A DNA stretch of 64,000 bases from Tsukamurella ocularis (GCF_024807615.1 NZ_JANUCJ010000002.1:186001-250000); one strand, 5' to 3'. Positions 28,441 through 38,413 are shown, numbered from the stretch's first letter. Translations and numbers: made by a program. Notes: generated from the letters alone by a model not told the origin.

Positions 28441-28446
28441 TAGAGT
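28441..28446 (+). promoter_or_regulatory. Predicted -10 element of the membrane hydrolase gene
   Basis: TAGAGT lies 7 nt before GTG 28454. Only 27 bp separate this start from the hisE start on the other strand, so the -35 region lies close to or inside hisE. Confidence 0.5.
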
Positions 28447-28453
28447 GGTCCGT

Positions 28454-30352
28454 GTGGAGGGCAGTGTGACCGAGGCGACGGCACCGTCGGCCCCGGATGC
28501 GGACGGGCCCGGCACCCCGCCCGCGAAGGGCGCAACCCAGTACCGGTACACCCGCGCCCTGATCCGGGCGCGGCTGCGGTTCGTGCGCGCTGCGCGGGAC
28601 CCCGACCGTTTCCTGCGCGAGAACTACGACGAGTTCGCGGCCCGGCATCCTCTGTTCGCGTGGGCGTGGAGCCTGTTGCACCTCGACTTCGCGGGGCTGT
28701 TCGTCGGCGGCCTGTTCCTGATGAGCAGCCTGACGGTGTCGCTGCTCCCCCGGTCGTGGTTCTTCCAGGGCATCGTCTCGGGGATCAACGCGGTGATCGG
28801 CTACGCGATCGGCGTGTTCCTCAAGTGGGTGATCGTCGATCTGCTGGTGCGGGCGCACCCGATCCGTGACAATCCGCGGCGGGCCCGCTTCGTGCCGGTA
28901 TGGCGGGCGCTCATCGTGCTCGGCGTCCTCCTCGGCGGGCTCGCCATGATGGTGGCCGCGAAGCGCTGGCAGGACGACGTCCGGGCGCTCATGGGCATGC
29001 CGCCTGGCTCGAACGTCTGGTACGTGCTGACACCCATCGTCGCCTTCCTGGTGTCCACGGTGCTGATCTCCATGTTCCGGGTGCTCCGCGACCTCGGCTT
29101 GTTCCTGGCTCGCCGGGCCAATCGGTACCTGCGCGTGCCGCAGCCGGCAGCGAAGGTGCTCGGCTTCGCGCTAGTCGTTGTCCTCGTGGTCTTCACGGTC
29201 AACGACGTGGGCTTCCGTGCCTTCACCGCGACCGCGAACACCCTCGCCTCGTCGACCAACGACCAGCAACTGGCCGAGTTCCCGCAGCCGCCGGAGGCGT
29301 GGCGGTCAGGGTCCGAGGGCTCCGCCGCGCAGTGGTCGGGGCTGGGGAACGAGGGCCGCAAGTTCGTCTCCGGCGGGCTCCGGGCCGCGGAGATCGCCCG
29401 GTTCACCACGCGCCCCGTCACCGAGCCCGTGCGGGTCTACGTGGGGCTGGAGAACGCCGGCACGCCCGAGGACCGGATCGCGCTGGTGCACCGCGAGCTC
29501 GCCCGCACTGGCGCACTCGATCGCCGCCACGTCGTGGTGGTGCCGACCACCGGATCCGGGTGGGTGAACCCGACCGCCGCCCGCGCCGTCGAGCTCATGT
29601 ACGACGGGGACGTCGCCCTGGTCGCGATGCAGTACTCGTACCTGCCCAGCTGGATCTCGTTCCTCACCGACGGTGAGGCCTCGCTGCGGTCCGGGAAGCG
29701 GCTCATCGACGCAGTCGTCGCCGACGTGCGCGCCCGGCCCGCCCCGGCGCGTCCGAAACTGCTCGTCATGGGCGAGAGCCTGGGCTCCCGGGCCGGCGAG
29801 GGCGCCTTCGCCGGGCTGTCTGATATTCGCGACAAGGTCGACGGTGTCGTCTGGCTCGGTCCTCCGCGCGCGAATCCGATCCACTCGGCGATCACGGACC
29901 GCCGCGACCTCGGTACGCCCGAGGTACTGCCCACGTACACCGACGGGCTGATCGTCCGCTTCACCGACGGTCAGCGGCCGCTGACCGGCGACGGCGGCAG
30001 CGGCGGGGTTGAGTGGCTCGCGCCGCACATCGTCTACGTCCAGCACCCGTCGGACCCGGTGGTGTGGTGGTCGCCGGAATTGATCCTGCGCCAACCGGAC
30101 TGGCTCCGCGAGCCGCCCGGCCGCGACCGCAGCCCCGCGATGGCTTGGTATCCGTTCGTCACGTTCTGGCAGGTCTCCGCGGACCTGGCCAACGCCGCCG
30201 GGGTGCCCGACGGGCACGGACACAACTACGGGACCGCGATGGTCGACGCTTTCGCCGCCGTGCTTCCGCCCGCCGGCTGGACGTCCGCGGACACGGAGCG
30301 GGTGCGGATGGCCGTCATGGCCAGTGCCGCCATCGACGGCGCGGAGAAGTAG
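28454..30352 (+). CDS. Membrane-anchored alpha/beta-hydrolase family protein
   Basis: This is a 632-residue protein of the actinobacterial alpha/beta-hydrolase family with an N-terminal membrane domain (Pfam Abhydrolase_9 and its N-terminal partner, by recall). About four or five hydrophobic helices lie in residues 75-260. The C-terminal catalytic part contains [20 protein letters not shown] and the nucleophile elbow [10 protein letters not shown], with Ser in GESLG; a likely catalytic His is in HGHNYGTAM near the end. It is probably an esterase or transacylase of the cell envelope, but the substrate is unknown. The GTG at 28454 is chosen for the hexamer upstream; GTG 28466 is an alternative. 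Confidence 0.82.
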   Translation: MEGSVTEATAPSAPDADGPGTPPAKGATQYRYTRALIRARLRFVRAARDPDRFLRENYDEFAARHPLFAWAWSLLHLDFAGLFVGGLFLMSSLTVSLLPRSWFFQGIVSGINAVIGYAIGVFLKWVIVDLLVRAHPIRDNPRRARFVPVWRALIVLGVLLGGLAMMVAAKRWQDDVRALMGMPPGSNVWYVLTPIVAFLVSTVLISMFRVLRDLGLFLARRANRYLRVPQPAAKVLGFALVVVLVVFTVNDVGFRAFTATANTLASSTNDQQLAEFPQPPEAWRSGSEGSAAQWSGLGNEGRKFVSGGLRAAEIARFTTRPVTEPVRVYVGLENAGTPEDRIALVHRELARTGALDRRHVVVVPTTGSGWVNPTAARAVELMYDGDVALVAMQYSYLPSWISFLTDGEASLRSGKRLIDAVVADVRARPAPARPKLLVMGESLGSRAGEGAFAGLSDIRDKVDGVVWLGPPRANPIHSAITDRRDLGTPEVLPTYTDGLIVRFTDGQRPLTGDGGSGGVEWLAPHIVYVQHPSDPVVWWSPELILRQPDWLREPPGRDRSPAMAWYPFVTFWQVSADLANAAGVPDGHGHNYGTAMVDAFAAVLPPAGWTSADTERVRMAVMASAAIDGAEK

Positions 30353-30468
30353 TCGCGCCGACGCTTCCCGCCCGCCGGCGCAGCGGATCGCCGCGGGAAC
30401 CGTGATGCCCAACACCTTCGGGGCCTCTGAGCGAGCGCGCGGCCGCCGTCGCCGCTAGCTTCCTGGAA

Positions 30469-30867
30469 ATGAACCCACGTTGGTCAGCGGTGTGCGCCCT
30501 CCTCCTGCTTCCGGCCGCGGGATGCGCGGCACAGAACGACGACACGGAATCGAGTGCGGTGAGCTTCTCCGCCGTTGCGGGTACCGCTTCCGCCTCCGTG
30601 TCCGCGCCCGCCGGCACCGTCGAACTGGCGGCCTCGGGCACGGTCTGCGGCTCCGTCGCGACCGGGCAGGACGACGCGCAGGTCGTGATCCGCACCGGAT
30701 CGGCGAACTGCGTCCGAGTCCTGCGGGCGGCGCGCGCCTACGCCGCCGCCGCGGCCCACGCGGACGGTCAGCCCGTCACCGTCGAGACGGGCGGGTGGCG
30801 TTGCTCCCCGACGGCGGAGACGCCGGCCGTCTGTCGCGCCGGCGACGCTTCGTTCAGCGTCGGCTGA
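30469..30867 (+). CDS. Small putative lipoprotein
   Basis: This 132-residue secreted protein starts MNPRWSAVCALLLLPAAGC, a signal peptide with a lipobox ending at Cys19. The mature part is about 110 residues, Ala/Ser/Thr-rich, with four cysteines (TVCGSV, ANCVRV, WRCSPT, AVCRAG) that could form two disulfides. I do not recognise a family. TAGCTT lies 7 nt before the ATG, suggesting a leaderless start. The 3' end overlaps the convergent HAD gene by 14 nt. Confidence 0.72.
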   Translation: MNPRWSAVCALLLLPAAGCAAQNDDTESSAVSFSAVAGTASASVSAPAGTVELAASGTVCGSVATGQDDAQVVIRTGSANCVRVLRAARAYAAAAAHADGQPVTVETGGWRCSPTAETPAVCRAGDASFSVG

Positions 30868-31516
30868 GCGGCGCGAAGTCGGCGAGACCGGCGCCCGACA
30901 GCGTGCCGAGGTGGCGGGCACCGTCAAGCACCGGCTCGGGCCCCACCGTCAGGACGGTGCACCCCGCAGCGAGGGCGGACCGCGAACCGGTCGGCGAGTC
31001 CTCGACGGCGACGCAGTCCGCCGGACGGAAGCCTGCGAGCTCTGCGCCGCGCAGGTAGGGATCCGGGGCCGGCTTGGGGCTGGGCACCTCGTCGCCGCAC
31101 ACCGTGGCGACGAACCGGTCGCGGCCGAGGGTACCGAGCGCGTGCTCGGTCACCTCGCGGATCGTGTTCGTGACCAGCACCAGCGGGACGTCCGCGGCGG
31201 CCAGCAGATCAAGCGTCTCCCGGGCTCCGGGCTGCCACGGGATGCCGCCGTCGAACAGCTCGACCACCCGGTTCGACACCCACCGCTCCGCGCCGGCGTA
31301 GTCCCGATCGGCCTCCGGGACCTGCGCGAAGTCGAAGAGCTTGCGCAGCGCGTCAGCGGTGGCGTTGCCCAGCGTCGACTCCCGCGCCTCCGGCGTGATC
31401 TCCATCCCCAGGTCCCGTGTGAACTCGGCGACGGCGATGTCCCAGAGCTTCTCGGAGTCGAGGAGGGTGCCGTCCATATCGAACAGGACCGCGGCGGGCA
31501 GCGACGGAGTGGTCAT
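30854..31516 (-). CDS. HAD-superfamily phosphatase
   Basis: This 220-residue cytosolic hydrolase belongs to the beta-phosphoglucomutase/phosphatase branch of the HAD superfamily. Motif I is FDMDGTLLDSE, motif II is LVLVTNTIRE, motif III is the Lys in SPKPAPDPYL, and motif IV is CVAVEDSPTGS. The substrate is unknown. The ATG at 31516 (MTTPSLPAAVLFD) is preferred; a GTG three codons upstream is also open. The 3' end overlaps the lipoprotein gene. Confidence 0.9.
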   Translation of the reverse strand: MTTPSLPAAVLFDMDGTLLDSEKLWDIAVAEFTRDLGMEITPEARESTLGNATADALRKLFDFAQVPEADRDYAGAERWVSNRVVELFDGGIPWQPGARETLDLLAAADVPLVLVTNTIREVTEHALGTLGRDRFVATVCGDEVPSPKPAPDPYLRGAELAGFRPADCVAVEDSPTGSRSALAAGCTVLTVGPEPVLDGARHLGTLSGAGLADFAPLSRR

Positions 31517-31600
31517 GCCGCCCACCCTAGGTCGGTGCGCGCACGGGGTGTTAATTCATTCGTCACCCGAACGATGACTGTCTGTGTTCGAATTCCTGAC

Positions 31601-33313
31601 ATGCGCAATCGCAGGCTGCACACCGCCCTGGCCCTGACCGCGACCGCCGCGCTCCTCGCGAGCTGTGGAAGCTCCGGGAACGATGCGGCACCGTCGTCCT
31701 CGGGCGCAGCGTCGTCGACCGCGAAGGCGAGCTTCACCGTGCCCGGCGTCGACGATCTGCCGGCAGCGAGCCCGGACCAGGTGCACCTCCTGGCGTTCAA
31801 CGACTTCCACGGCAACCTCCAGCCGCCCACGGGCTCCACCGGGAAGATCGGCGGCAAGGAGGCCGGCGGCGCCGCGTACTTCGCCACCGCCCTGCAGCGG
31901 CTCAAGGAGCAGTACCCGAACACCCTCACCGTCGCGGCGGGCGACCTGGTGAGCGCCAGCCCGCTGGTCTCCGCGCTGTTCCGCGACGAGCCGACGATCA
32001 AGTTCCTCAACTCCGTGGGGCTGCAGGCGAGCTCGGTGGGCAACCACGAGTTCGACCACGGCACCATCGAACTGGAGCGGCTGCAGAAGGGCGGCTGCGC
32101 GCCCCAGGCCTGCGAGCCCGGCGAGCCCTTCACCGGCGCGGCGTACCAGTACCTCGCCGCGAACGTCACCAACGAGCAGGGACAGCTGCCACCCGGCACC
32201 GTCCCGTGGAAGATGTTCGAGGTCGGTGGGAAGAAGATCGCCGTGATCGGCACCGTCACCCCGGAGACCGCGACCATCGTCGCCCCGGAGGGCGTGCGCG
32301 GCTACAGCTTCGGCGACGAGGCCGACGCGATCAACAGGTACGTGCCCGAAATCAAGTCTGCTGGCGCGCAGGCCATCGTCGCGACCATGCACGACGGCGG
32401 CGCGCAGAAGGGCTCGGGCGAGGCCGATCCGAACGCCTGCAAGGACGTCTCCGCGCCTGTGCCCGACCTGGCTAAGCGGATCGACCCGGCGGTGACCTCC
32501 CTGGTCACGGCACACTCGCACCAGGCCTACAACTGCTCCATCGACGGCCGCACCGTCACCCAGGCGGCGTCGTACGGCCGCCTCATCACCGACATCACGC
32601 TCGACTTCAGCGGCCCCGCGGCCAAGGCGACGGCCGTCAACCGGGTCGTGAGCCGGGACCTCCCCGCCGACGCCGCGACGCAGCGCCTCGTCGAGTTCTA
32701 CGAGAAGGAGGCCAAACCGCGCGCCGACCGGGTGATCGGCAAGATCCCCACCGAGCTCAAGCGGGAGGCCTTCCCCGGCGGCGACTCGCCGCTCGGCGAT
32801 GTGATCGCGGACGCGATGCTCTTCACCACCCGCCCGCCGAACGAGGCGGCCGGGCAGATCGCGCTCATGAACCCGGGCGGCGTCCGCGCCGATCTCAAGG
32901 GCGGCGACGTGACCTACGGTGCGGCGTACACGGTGCAGCCCTTCGGCAATCAGGTGGTCACCGTCTCGCTCACCGGCCAGCAGATCATCGACCTGCTCGA
33001 GCAGCAGTGGCAGAACCCCGCGAAGACCACGATCCTGGCACCGTCGGGCATCACCTACAGCTACGACCCGAACGGCGCGCCGAACCGGAAGGTGGTGCGC
33101 GAGAGCGTCAAGGTCGGCGACCAGCCGCTGAACCCCGTCGCGAAGTACCGGGTGACCACGAACAACTTCCTCGCCGCGGGCGGTGACGGCTTCAGCGTGT
33201 TCACCCAGTCGACCGAGCTCGCCGTCGGCGGCATCGACCTCGACGCGCTGGAGAAGTACCTGCAGGCCACCCCGGACCTGCAGGTGCCCACCAGCCGGGT
33301 CACCAAGCTGTAG
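31601..33313 (+). CDS. Lipid-anchored 5'-nucleotidase/metallophosphatase
   Basis: This 570-residue exported enzyme would hydrolyse nucleotides or related phosphoesters outside the membrane. The signal peptide ends in a lipobox with Cys22 (LLASCGSS). The N-terminal calcineurin-like domain has LLAFNDFHGNLQP, AAGDLVSASP, VGNHEFDHG and HSHQAYNC, giving the dimetal ligands. The C-terminal 5'-nucleotidase domain has NPGGVRADLKGGDVTYGAAY and TTNNFLAAGGDGFSVF. The ATG at 31601 is chosen because the signal peptide starts there. The last 14 nt overlap the convergent DUF2268 gene. Confidence 0.92.
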   Translation: MRNRRLHTALALTATAALLASCGSSGNDAAPSSSGAASSTAKASFTVPGVDDLPAASPDQVHLLAFNDFHGNLQPPTGSTGKIGGKEAGGAAYFATALQRLKEQYPNTLTVAAGDLVSASPLVSALFRDEPTIKFLNSVGLQASSVGNHEFDHGTIELERLQKGGCAPQACEPGEPFTGAAYQYLAANVTNEQGQLPPGTVPWKMFEVGGKKIAVIGTVTPETATIVAPEGVRGYSFGDEADAINRYVPEIKSAGAQAIVATMHDGGAQKGSGEADPNACKDVSAPVPDLAKRIDPAVTSLVTAHSHQAYNCSIDGRTVTQAASYGRLITDITLDFSGPAAKATAVNRVVSRDLPADAATQRLVEFYEKEAKPRADRVIGKIPTELKREAFPGGDSPLGDVIADAMLFTTRPPNEAAGQIALMNPGGVRADLKGGDVTYGAAYTVQPFGNQVVTVSLTGQQIIDLLEQQWQNPAKTTILAPSGITYSYDPNGAPNRKVVRESVKVGDQPLNPVAKYRVTTNNFLAAGGDGFSVFTQSTELAVGGIDLDALEKYLQATPDLQVPTSRVTKL

Positions 33314-34175
33314 CGATGATCTCGCGCGCGTCGGCGTGCACGGCCTCGCTGGCGGTGCGGCCCGTCGCCGCCAGGTAGGCGTCGACGAGGCGGTTGCCCA
33401 CCGCGTAGCCCGCGCCCGTCGGAACACCGATCGGGGGCGCACCGAACCGGCCTGCGATCGCGTCGCCGAGCACCCACGAGGCGAAGTTCTGCATGCCGGT
33501 GACGCCGAGGTTGTCTACGACGGTGGCGTAGAGCGCGTCGTCGTGGCGATGTGGGACGCCGATGCGCGCTGGGCCCAGCTCCTCGCCGTACAGCTCGCGG
33601 GCCAGGGCGTCCGCCAGCCCCTCGGAGACGATCTGCTCCCCGACGGTGACCGTCGCCGGGTCCCAGACGACACCGCCGGGCGCGTAGCGCACGTTGTGGT
33701 CGAACTCGTGGACCGCCATGGCCTCCAGCCGGTCCAGGTTCTCGGGCGACGGCCAGACGTTGAGGTACAGGTAGCCGGTGACGCTGCCGTTCGCGGTGAG
33801 GCCGAGCGCCTCGTCGAGGTAGATGCGGTCCGACGGGTCACCGACGACCAACAGGACCGTGACCTCGGGCAGGTCGACGCGGCGGAGGGCGTCCGCGAGC
33901 CGTTCAGCCGCCTTCCGCAGCGCTCGCTCGATCCGGCCCCACGCGTCCGCGGCACGGAGCCGCTCGATCGCGGCGAGGCAGGCGTCGGTGTCGCGGTCGA
34001 GCGGGAACCCGGAAGAGGCGACGTGCATCGCGACCAGGTCGACGGGACCCGGGAAGTACCGGTACATGCCCGCGACCGGCCGCCACATCTCCTCCAGCAG
34101 CGCCGCGCGCTCCCCCTCGGGCGCACACAGGATCTCGCGCATCGCGGTGTACGTGTCCAGGACGGTGATCTTCAT
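33300..34175 (-). CDS. DUF2268-type predicted zinc protease
   Basis: The 291-residue protein carries a HEFDHN zinc-binding motif within LEAMAVHEFDHNVRYAPGG, and a following acidic stretch EQIVSEGLADALARELYG in which Glu can be the third ligand. This pattern fits the DUF2268 family of predicted metalloproteases, whose substrate is unknown. The ATG at 34175 (MKITVLDTYTAMREIL) lies 7 nt after TAGCGT and is preferred over an extension of 30 codons across the intergenic region. Confidence 0.83.
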   Translation of the reverse strand: MKITVLDTYTAMREILCAPEGERAALLEEMWRPVAGMYRYFPGPVDLVAMHVASSGFPLDRDTDACLAAIERLRAADAWGRIERALRKAAERLADALRRVDLPEVTVLLVVGDPSDRIYLDEALGLTANGSVTGYLYLNVWPSPENLDRLEAMAVHEFDHNVRYAPGGVVWDPATVTVGEQIVSEGLADALARELYGEELGPARIGVPHRHDDALYATVVDNLGVTGMQNFASWVLGDAIAGRFGAPPIGVPTGAGYAVGNRLVDAYLAATGRTASEAVHADAREIIATAW

Positions 34176-34252
34176 GTCCGCGACGCTAGGACCTCCCGTG
34201 ACAGGAGAGTCAAGCCCTTCCGCGTGTCGGTCGTTCGCAGTAGCCTCGGGCC

Positions 34253-34542
34253 ATGACCGCCCCATCCGATCCCGCGTTGCTCACGCTGGAGGACTCACCG
34301 CGGCCGACGTACTCCTTGCCGTCGAGATCCTGTCGCCCGGGTCCGGGCGCACCGACCGCGTGATCAAACGCGCCGAGTACGCCGTCGCCGGGATCCGGCA
34401 CTACTGGATCGGCGACCTCGACGGCCCATCCGCCGAGGTGCTCACGTTGGTGGACGGCGCGTACGAGGGCCCGACCGTGGCCGACCGCGTCGCTGTCGAC
34501 GGACGCCTCCCCCTCGTCGTCGATCTGTCCGCGCTGCGCTGA
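34253..34542 (+). pseudogene. Uma2-family endonuclease remnant with internal deletion
   Basis: The first codons read MTAPSDPALLTLED, the usual N-terminus of actinobacterial Uma2 (DUF820) proteins. The sequence then jumps, in another frame, to the C-terminal half: LTAADVLLAVEILSPGSGRT, DRVIKRAEYAVAGIRHYWIG, ending DLSALR. Roughly 90 central residues are missing, including part of the nuclease core, and the frames no longer match. A TAGCCT hexamer 6 nt before the ATG survives. Short CTCAC repeats flank the junction near 34279-34297. Confidence 0.7.
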
Positions 34543-34562
34543 CGCAGACCTCGGCCTGGCCG

Positions 34563-34739
34563 TCAGGTGTCGTCCAGGCCGAGATCTGTGGACACCTTCT
34601 TCACGGCATCGAGAGCATCCGCGAGCGATACCGCCCAGGACGCCGCGATCTGCAGGCCCGCGGCGTCGTCGAGTCGCCAGAACCAGGCGCCCTCGTCGCC
34701 GGGCTCGCCGGCCTGCAGGTGCAGGCGGTAGTCGTCCAT
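34563..34739 (-). CDS. Small protein encoded just after metH
   Basis: This 58-residue ORF (MDDYRLHLQAGEPGDEGAWF, later AGLQIAASWAVSLADALDAV, ending GLDDT) starts 6 nt downstream of the metH stop on the same strand. It is acidic, with no membrane helix, and I do not recognise it. The in-frame codon use is ordinary. Its close spacing suggests it belongs to the metH transcript. It is too short for confident prediction from one sequence. Confidence 0.5.
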   Translation of the reverse strand: MDDYRLHLQAGEPGDEGAWFWRLDDAAGLQIAASWAVSLADALDAVKKVSTDLGLDDT

Positions 34740-34745
34740 TGCGGC

Positions 34746-37700
34746 CTACGTGTTGAAGTACTTGGCCTCGGGGTGGGTGAGGACGAAGGCGTCGGTGGAC
34801 TGCTCCGGGTGCAGTTGCAGTTCCTCGGACAGCTCGACGCCGATGCGCTCGGGCTGGAGCAGGTCGACCATCTTCGCGCGGTCCTCGAGGTCCGGGCAGG
34901 CCCCGTAGCCGAAGCTGTAGCGCGCGCCGAGGTACTTGAGGTCGAAGAAGTCGGTGACCGCTGACGGATCCGTGTCCGCGACCTTCCGGCCGCCGGGCAG
35001 GATCAGCTCCTGCCGCACCCGCTGGTGCCAGCGCTCCGCGAGCGCCTCGGTGAGCTGGACGCCGATGCCGTGCAGCTCCAGGTAGTCGCGGTAGCTGTTG
35101 GCCGCGAACAGCTCGTTCGCGGCGTCCGCAATCGGTTGTCCCATGGTGACCAGCTGGAAGGGCAGGACATCGACCTCGCCGCGGGCGATCGCGGTCTCGC
35201 GGTCGCGGATGAAGTCCGAGATCGCGAGGAACCGGCCCCGCTGCTGCCGCGGGAACTCGAACGAGTACCGCACGGGCGCATCCGGTTCCGGCGACTCCAG
35301 CACGTCGATGACGTTGCCGTGGCTCACCGCCGGGAAGTAGCCGTAGACCACGGCAGCGTGGTCGAGGATCTTCTCCGACTTGAGTTTGTCGAGCCAGTAC
35401 CGCAGCCGCGGCCTGCCCTCGGTCTCCACCAGTTCCTCGTACGACGGGCCCTCCCCCTTGCGGGCACCGCGCAGGCCCCACTGCCCGAAGAACAGGGCGC
35501 GCTCGTCGAGCAGGGACGCGTACTCGCTGATCGCGATGCCCTTGACCACGCGGGTGCCCCAGAACGGCGGGGTGGCGACTTCGAAGTCCAGCGCCACGTC
35601 GGAGCGGTCGGGCACCACAACAGGCGCGGCCTCGGCCTTGCGCTTCTCAGCGATGCGGCGGCTGCGGGCGTGCCGTTCCTTGCGCTCGCGGGCCTTCTCC
35701 GCGGCCGCGAGGGCCTCGGGGCTATCCGGATCCGGGCCGATCCCGCGCTTGACCGCCATGATGTCGTCCATGAGGCGCAGGCCCTCGAAGGCGTCGCGGG
35801 CGTAGCTGACCTCGCCCGCGTAGACCTCGGCCAGGTCGTTCTCGACGTAGGCACGGGTGAGGGCGGCGCCGCCGAGCAACACGGGGTACTTCTCCCCCAG
35901 GCCGCGAGTATTGAGCTCCTCGAGGTTCTCCTTCATCACCACCGTTGACTTCACCAGCAAGCCGGACATGCCGATGACGTCGGCGTGCTTGTCCTCGGCC
36001 GCCTCCACGATGGCCGCGATAGGCTGCTTGATGCCGATGTTGACGACCTCGTAGCCGTTGTTGCTCAGGATGATGTCCACAAGGTTCTTGCCGATGTCGT
36101 GCACGTCGCCCTTGACGGTCGCCAGCACGATCCGGCCCTTGCCGGCGTCGTCCTCGGACTTCTCCATGTGCGGCTCGAGGTATGCGACAGCCAGCTTCAT
36201 CACCTCAGCGGACTGCAGCACGAAGGGCAGCTGCATCTGACCGGAGCCGAACAGCTCGCCCACCGTCTTCATGCCGGAGAGCAGCGTGTCGTTGATGATC
36301 TTCAGCGGCGGCACCGTCGTCATGGCCTCATCGAGGTCGGCGTCCAGGCCCTCCCGCTCGCCGTCGACGATGCGGCGCTCCAGCCGCTCGAACAGCGGCA
36401 GCTTCGCGAGCTCCTGCGCGCGGGACTCGCGCGCCCCGGCCGCGGAGACGCCCTCGAACAGCTCCATGAGCTTCGACAGCGGGTTGTAGTCGGCGTCACC
36501 GCCCGACTGCAGGCCGTCGGTGCCGCGGCGGTCGTAGACCAGGTCCAGCGCCGTTTCGCGCTGGACGTCCTCGATCTTGCTCATCGGCAGGATCTTCGAC
36601 GCGTGCAGGATGGCGGAGTCGAGCCCCGCCTCGGTCAGCTCGTGCAGGAACACGGAGTTCAGCACCTGCCGCGCGGCCGGGTTCAGGCCGAAGCTCACGT
36701 TCGACAGGCCGACAGTGAAATGCAGGCTCGGGTACTTCGCGTGCAGGATCTTGACCGCCTCGATAGTCTCGAGCGCGTCGCGCCGGACCTCCTCCTGGCC
36801 GGTCGAGATAGGGAACACCAGCGGATCGATGATGATGTCGTCGAGGCTCAGCCCCCAGTTGCCGGTGAGGTCCGCGATGAGCCGCTCGGCGATCCGCACC
36901 TTCCACTCCGCGGTGCGGGCCTGCCCCTCCTCGTCGATGGTCAGCGCCACGACCGCCGCGCCGTGCGCCTTGACCTGCTCCATGATCTTCACGAATCGCG
37001 ACTGCGGGCCGTCGCCGTCCTCGTAGTTCACCGAGTTCACGGCGCACCGTCCGCCGAGGTGCTCCAGCCCGGCCTTGATGACCTCCGGCTCGGTCGAGTC
37101 GATCATCACCGGCAGCGTCGACGCCGTCGCCAGGCGCGCGGCCAGCGCCGCCATGTCCACCGCGCCGTCGCGGCCCACGTAATCGACGTTCAGGTCCAGC
37201 ATGTGCGCGCCGTCGCGGATCTGGTCCTTGGCGATGTCGACGCACTTGTCGTGATCGCCCGCGAGCATCGCGTCGCGGAAGGCCTTGGAGCCGTTCGAGT
37301 TCGTGCGCTCGGCGATCATCAGGATCGACGCGTCCTGCGCGAACGGCACCGACGTGTACAGCGAGCTGATCGCACTCTCGGTGTCCGGGACGCGCTGCAG
37401 GCGCTCGGTGGCCCGCACCGCCTCGGCGACCTGCCGGATGTGCTCGGGGGTGGTGCCGCAGCAGCCGCCCACGAAGCTCAGCCCGAACTCGGACACGAAG
37501 CCCGACAGGGCGACCGCCAGTTCCTCCGGCGTGAGCGGGTACTCGGCGCCGTTCTTCCCCAGCACCGGCAGCCCGGCGTTCGGCATGACGGAGACGGGGA
37601 TGGTCGAGTGCCGCGACAGGTGCCGCAGGTGCTCGCTCATCTCCGCCGGCCCGGTCGCGCAATTCAGACCGATCATGTCAATGCCCAGGGGCTCCAGCGC

Positions 37701-38351
37701 CGTCAGTGCAGCACCGATCTCCGAGCCGAGCAGCATCGTGCCGGTCGTCTCCACCGTGACGTGCACGATGACCGGGATGCGCCGGCCGAGCTCGTCCATC
37801 GCGTCCTGACAGCCCAGGACCGCGGCCTTCGACTGCAGGATGTCCTGGCAGGTCTCGATGAGGAAGGCGTCCGCGCCGCCGTCGAGCATGCCGCGCGCGG
37901 CCTCCGCGTAGGCGTCGCGGATCACCGCGAACGACGTGTGGCCCAGCGTCGGCAGCTTGGTCCCGGGCCCGATCGAGCCCAGGACGAACCGAGGCCTACC
38001 GTCCGCAGCGAACTCGTCGGCGACCTTCCGGGCGATCGCGACGCCCTTCTCCGACAGCTCCCGGATGCGATCGGCGATGTCGTAATCGCCCAGGTTGCTC
38101 AGGTTGCAGCCGAAGGTGTTCGTCTCCACCGCGTCCGCGCCGGCGGCGAAATAGGCGCGGTGGATCTCCTCCAGCACGTCCGGCCGGGTGTCGTTGAGGA
38201 TCTCATTGCAGCCCTCCAACCCCAGGAAATCATCCAGGGTCAGCTCCGCTGCCTGCAGCATCGTGCCCATCGCACCGTCGCCTATCAGAACACGGCTCGA
38301 CGCCGCCTCCAGGAAACTCGACTGCAGCGGCTGCTGATGCGTACGGGTCAT
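34746..38351 (-). CDS. metH: Cobalamin-dependent methionine synthase MetH
   Basis: MetH transfers a methyl group from 5-methyl-THF to homocysteine through methylcobalamin. The 1201-residue protein has all four modules: homocysteine domain (about 1-320) with zinc ligands including GGCCGTTPEH, folate domain (about 340-610; IMIAERTNSNGSKAF), cobalamin domain (about 640-880) with the axial-ligand motif GDVHDIGKN, and the SAM reactivation domain to the C-terminus (GYGACPDLEDRAK). The ATG at 38351 (MTRTHQQPLQSSFLEAA) lies 6 nt after TACCCT. It depends on the B12 made by pathways such as cobKLM at the start of the window. No riboswitch is seen upstream. Confidence 0.97.
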   Translation of the reverse strand: MTRTHQQPLQSSFLEAASSRVLIGDGAMGTMLQAAELTLDDFLGLEGCNEILNDTRPDVLEEIHRAYFAAGADAVETNTFGCNLSNLGDYDIADRIRELSEKGVAIARKVADEFAADGRPRFVLGSIGPGTKLPTLGHTSFAVIRDAYAEAARGMLDGGADAFLIETCQDILQSKAAVLGCQDAMDELGRRIPVIVHVTVETTGTMLLGSEIGAALTALEPLGIDMIGLNCATGPAEMSEHLRHLSRHSTIPVSVMPNAGLPVLGKNGAEYPLTPEELAVALSGFVSEFGLSFVGGCCGTTPEHIRQVAEAVRATERLQRVPDTESAISSLYTSVPFAQDASILMIAERTNSNGSKAFRDAMLAGDHDKCVDIAKDQIRDGAHMLDLNVDYVGRDGAVDMAALAARLATASTLPVMIDSTEPEVIKAGLEHLGGRCAVNSVNYEDGDGPQSRFVKIMEQVKAHGAAVVALTIDEEGQARTAEWKVRIAERLIADLTGNWGLSLDDIIIDPLVFPISTGQEEVRRDALETIEAVKILHAKYPSLHFTVGLSNVSFGLNPAARQVLNSVFLHELTEAGLDSAILHASKILPMSKIEDVQRETALDLVYDRRGTDGLQSGGDADYNPLSKLMELFEGVSAAGARESRAQELAKLPLFERLERRIVDGEREGLDADLDEAMTTVPPLKIINDTLLSGMKTVGELFGSGQMQLPFVLQSAEVMKLAVAYLEPHMEKSEDDAGKGRIVLATVKGDVHDIGKNLVDIILSNNGYEVVNIGIKQPIAAIVEAAEDKHADVIGMSGLLVKSTVVMKENLEELNTRGLGEKYPVLLGGAALTRAYVENDLAEVYAGEVSYARDAFEGLRLMDDIMAVKRGIGPDPDSPEALAAAEKARERKERHARSRRIAEKRKAEAAPVVVPDRSDVALDFEVATPPFWGTRVVKGIAISEYASLLDERALFFGQWGLRGARKGEGPSYEELVETEGRPRLRYWLDKLKSEKILDHAAVVYGYFPAVSHGNVIDVLESPEPDAPVRYSFEFPRQQRGRFLAISDFIRDRETAIARGEVDVLPFQLVTMGQPIADAANELFAANSYRDYLELHGIGVQLTEALAERWHQRVRQELILPGGRKVADTDPSAVTDFFDLKYLGARYSFGYGACPDLEDRAKMVDLLQPERIGVELSEELQLHPEQSTDAFVLTHPEAKYFNT

Positions 38352-38413
38352 ACTCCCAGGGTAGTGGGTGCGGGCAAATCGAATCGTCACGACCGGCGCG
38401 TACTCTGATCGAA
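38352..38413. promoter_or_regulatory. Divergent metH/PAC2 promoter region
   Basis: The 62-bp gap carries TACCCT (minus, 38358-38363, 6 nt before the metH ATG) and TACTCT (plus, 38401-38406, 7 nt before GTG 38414). Both suggest leaderless starts. The gap is too short for a cobalamin riboswitch. Confidence 0.6.

Noticed and set aside
34176-34252. Regulatory palindrome in the gap before the Uma2 remnant
   Set aside because: The CCTCCCG/GGAG similarity is short and imperfect; the two promoter hexamers explain the gap.
38352-38413. Possible cobalamin riboswitch before metH
   Set aside because: The gap is 62 bp and holds two promoters; a B12 riboswitch needs about 200 nt, and no B12-box-like sequence was seen here.
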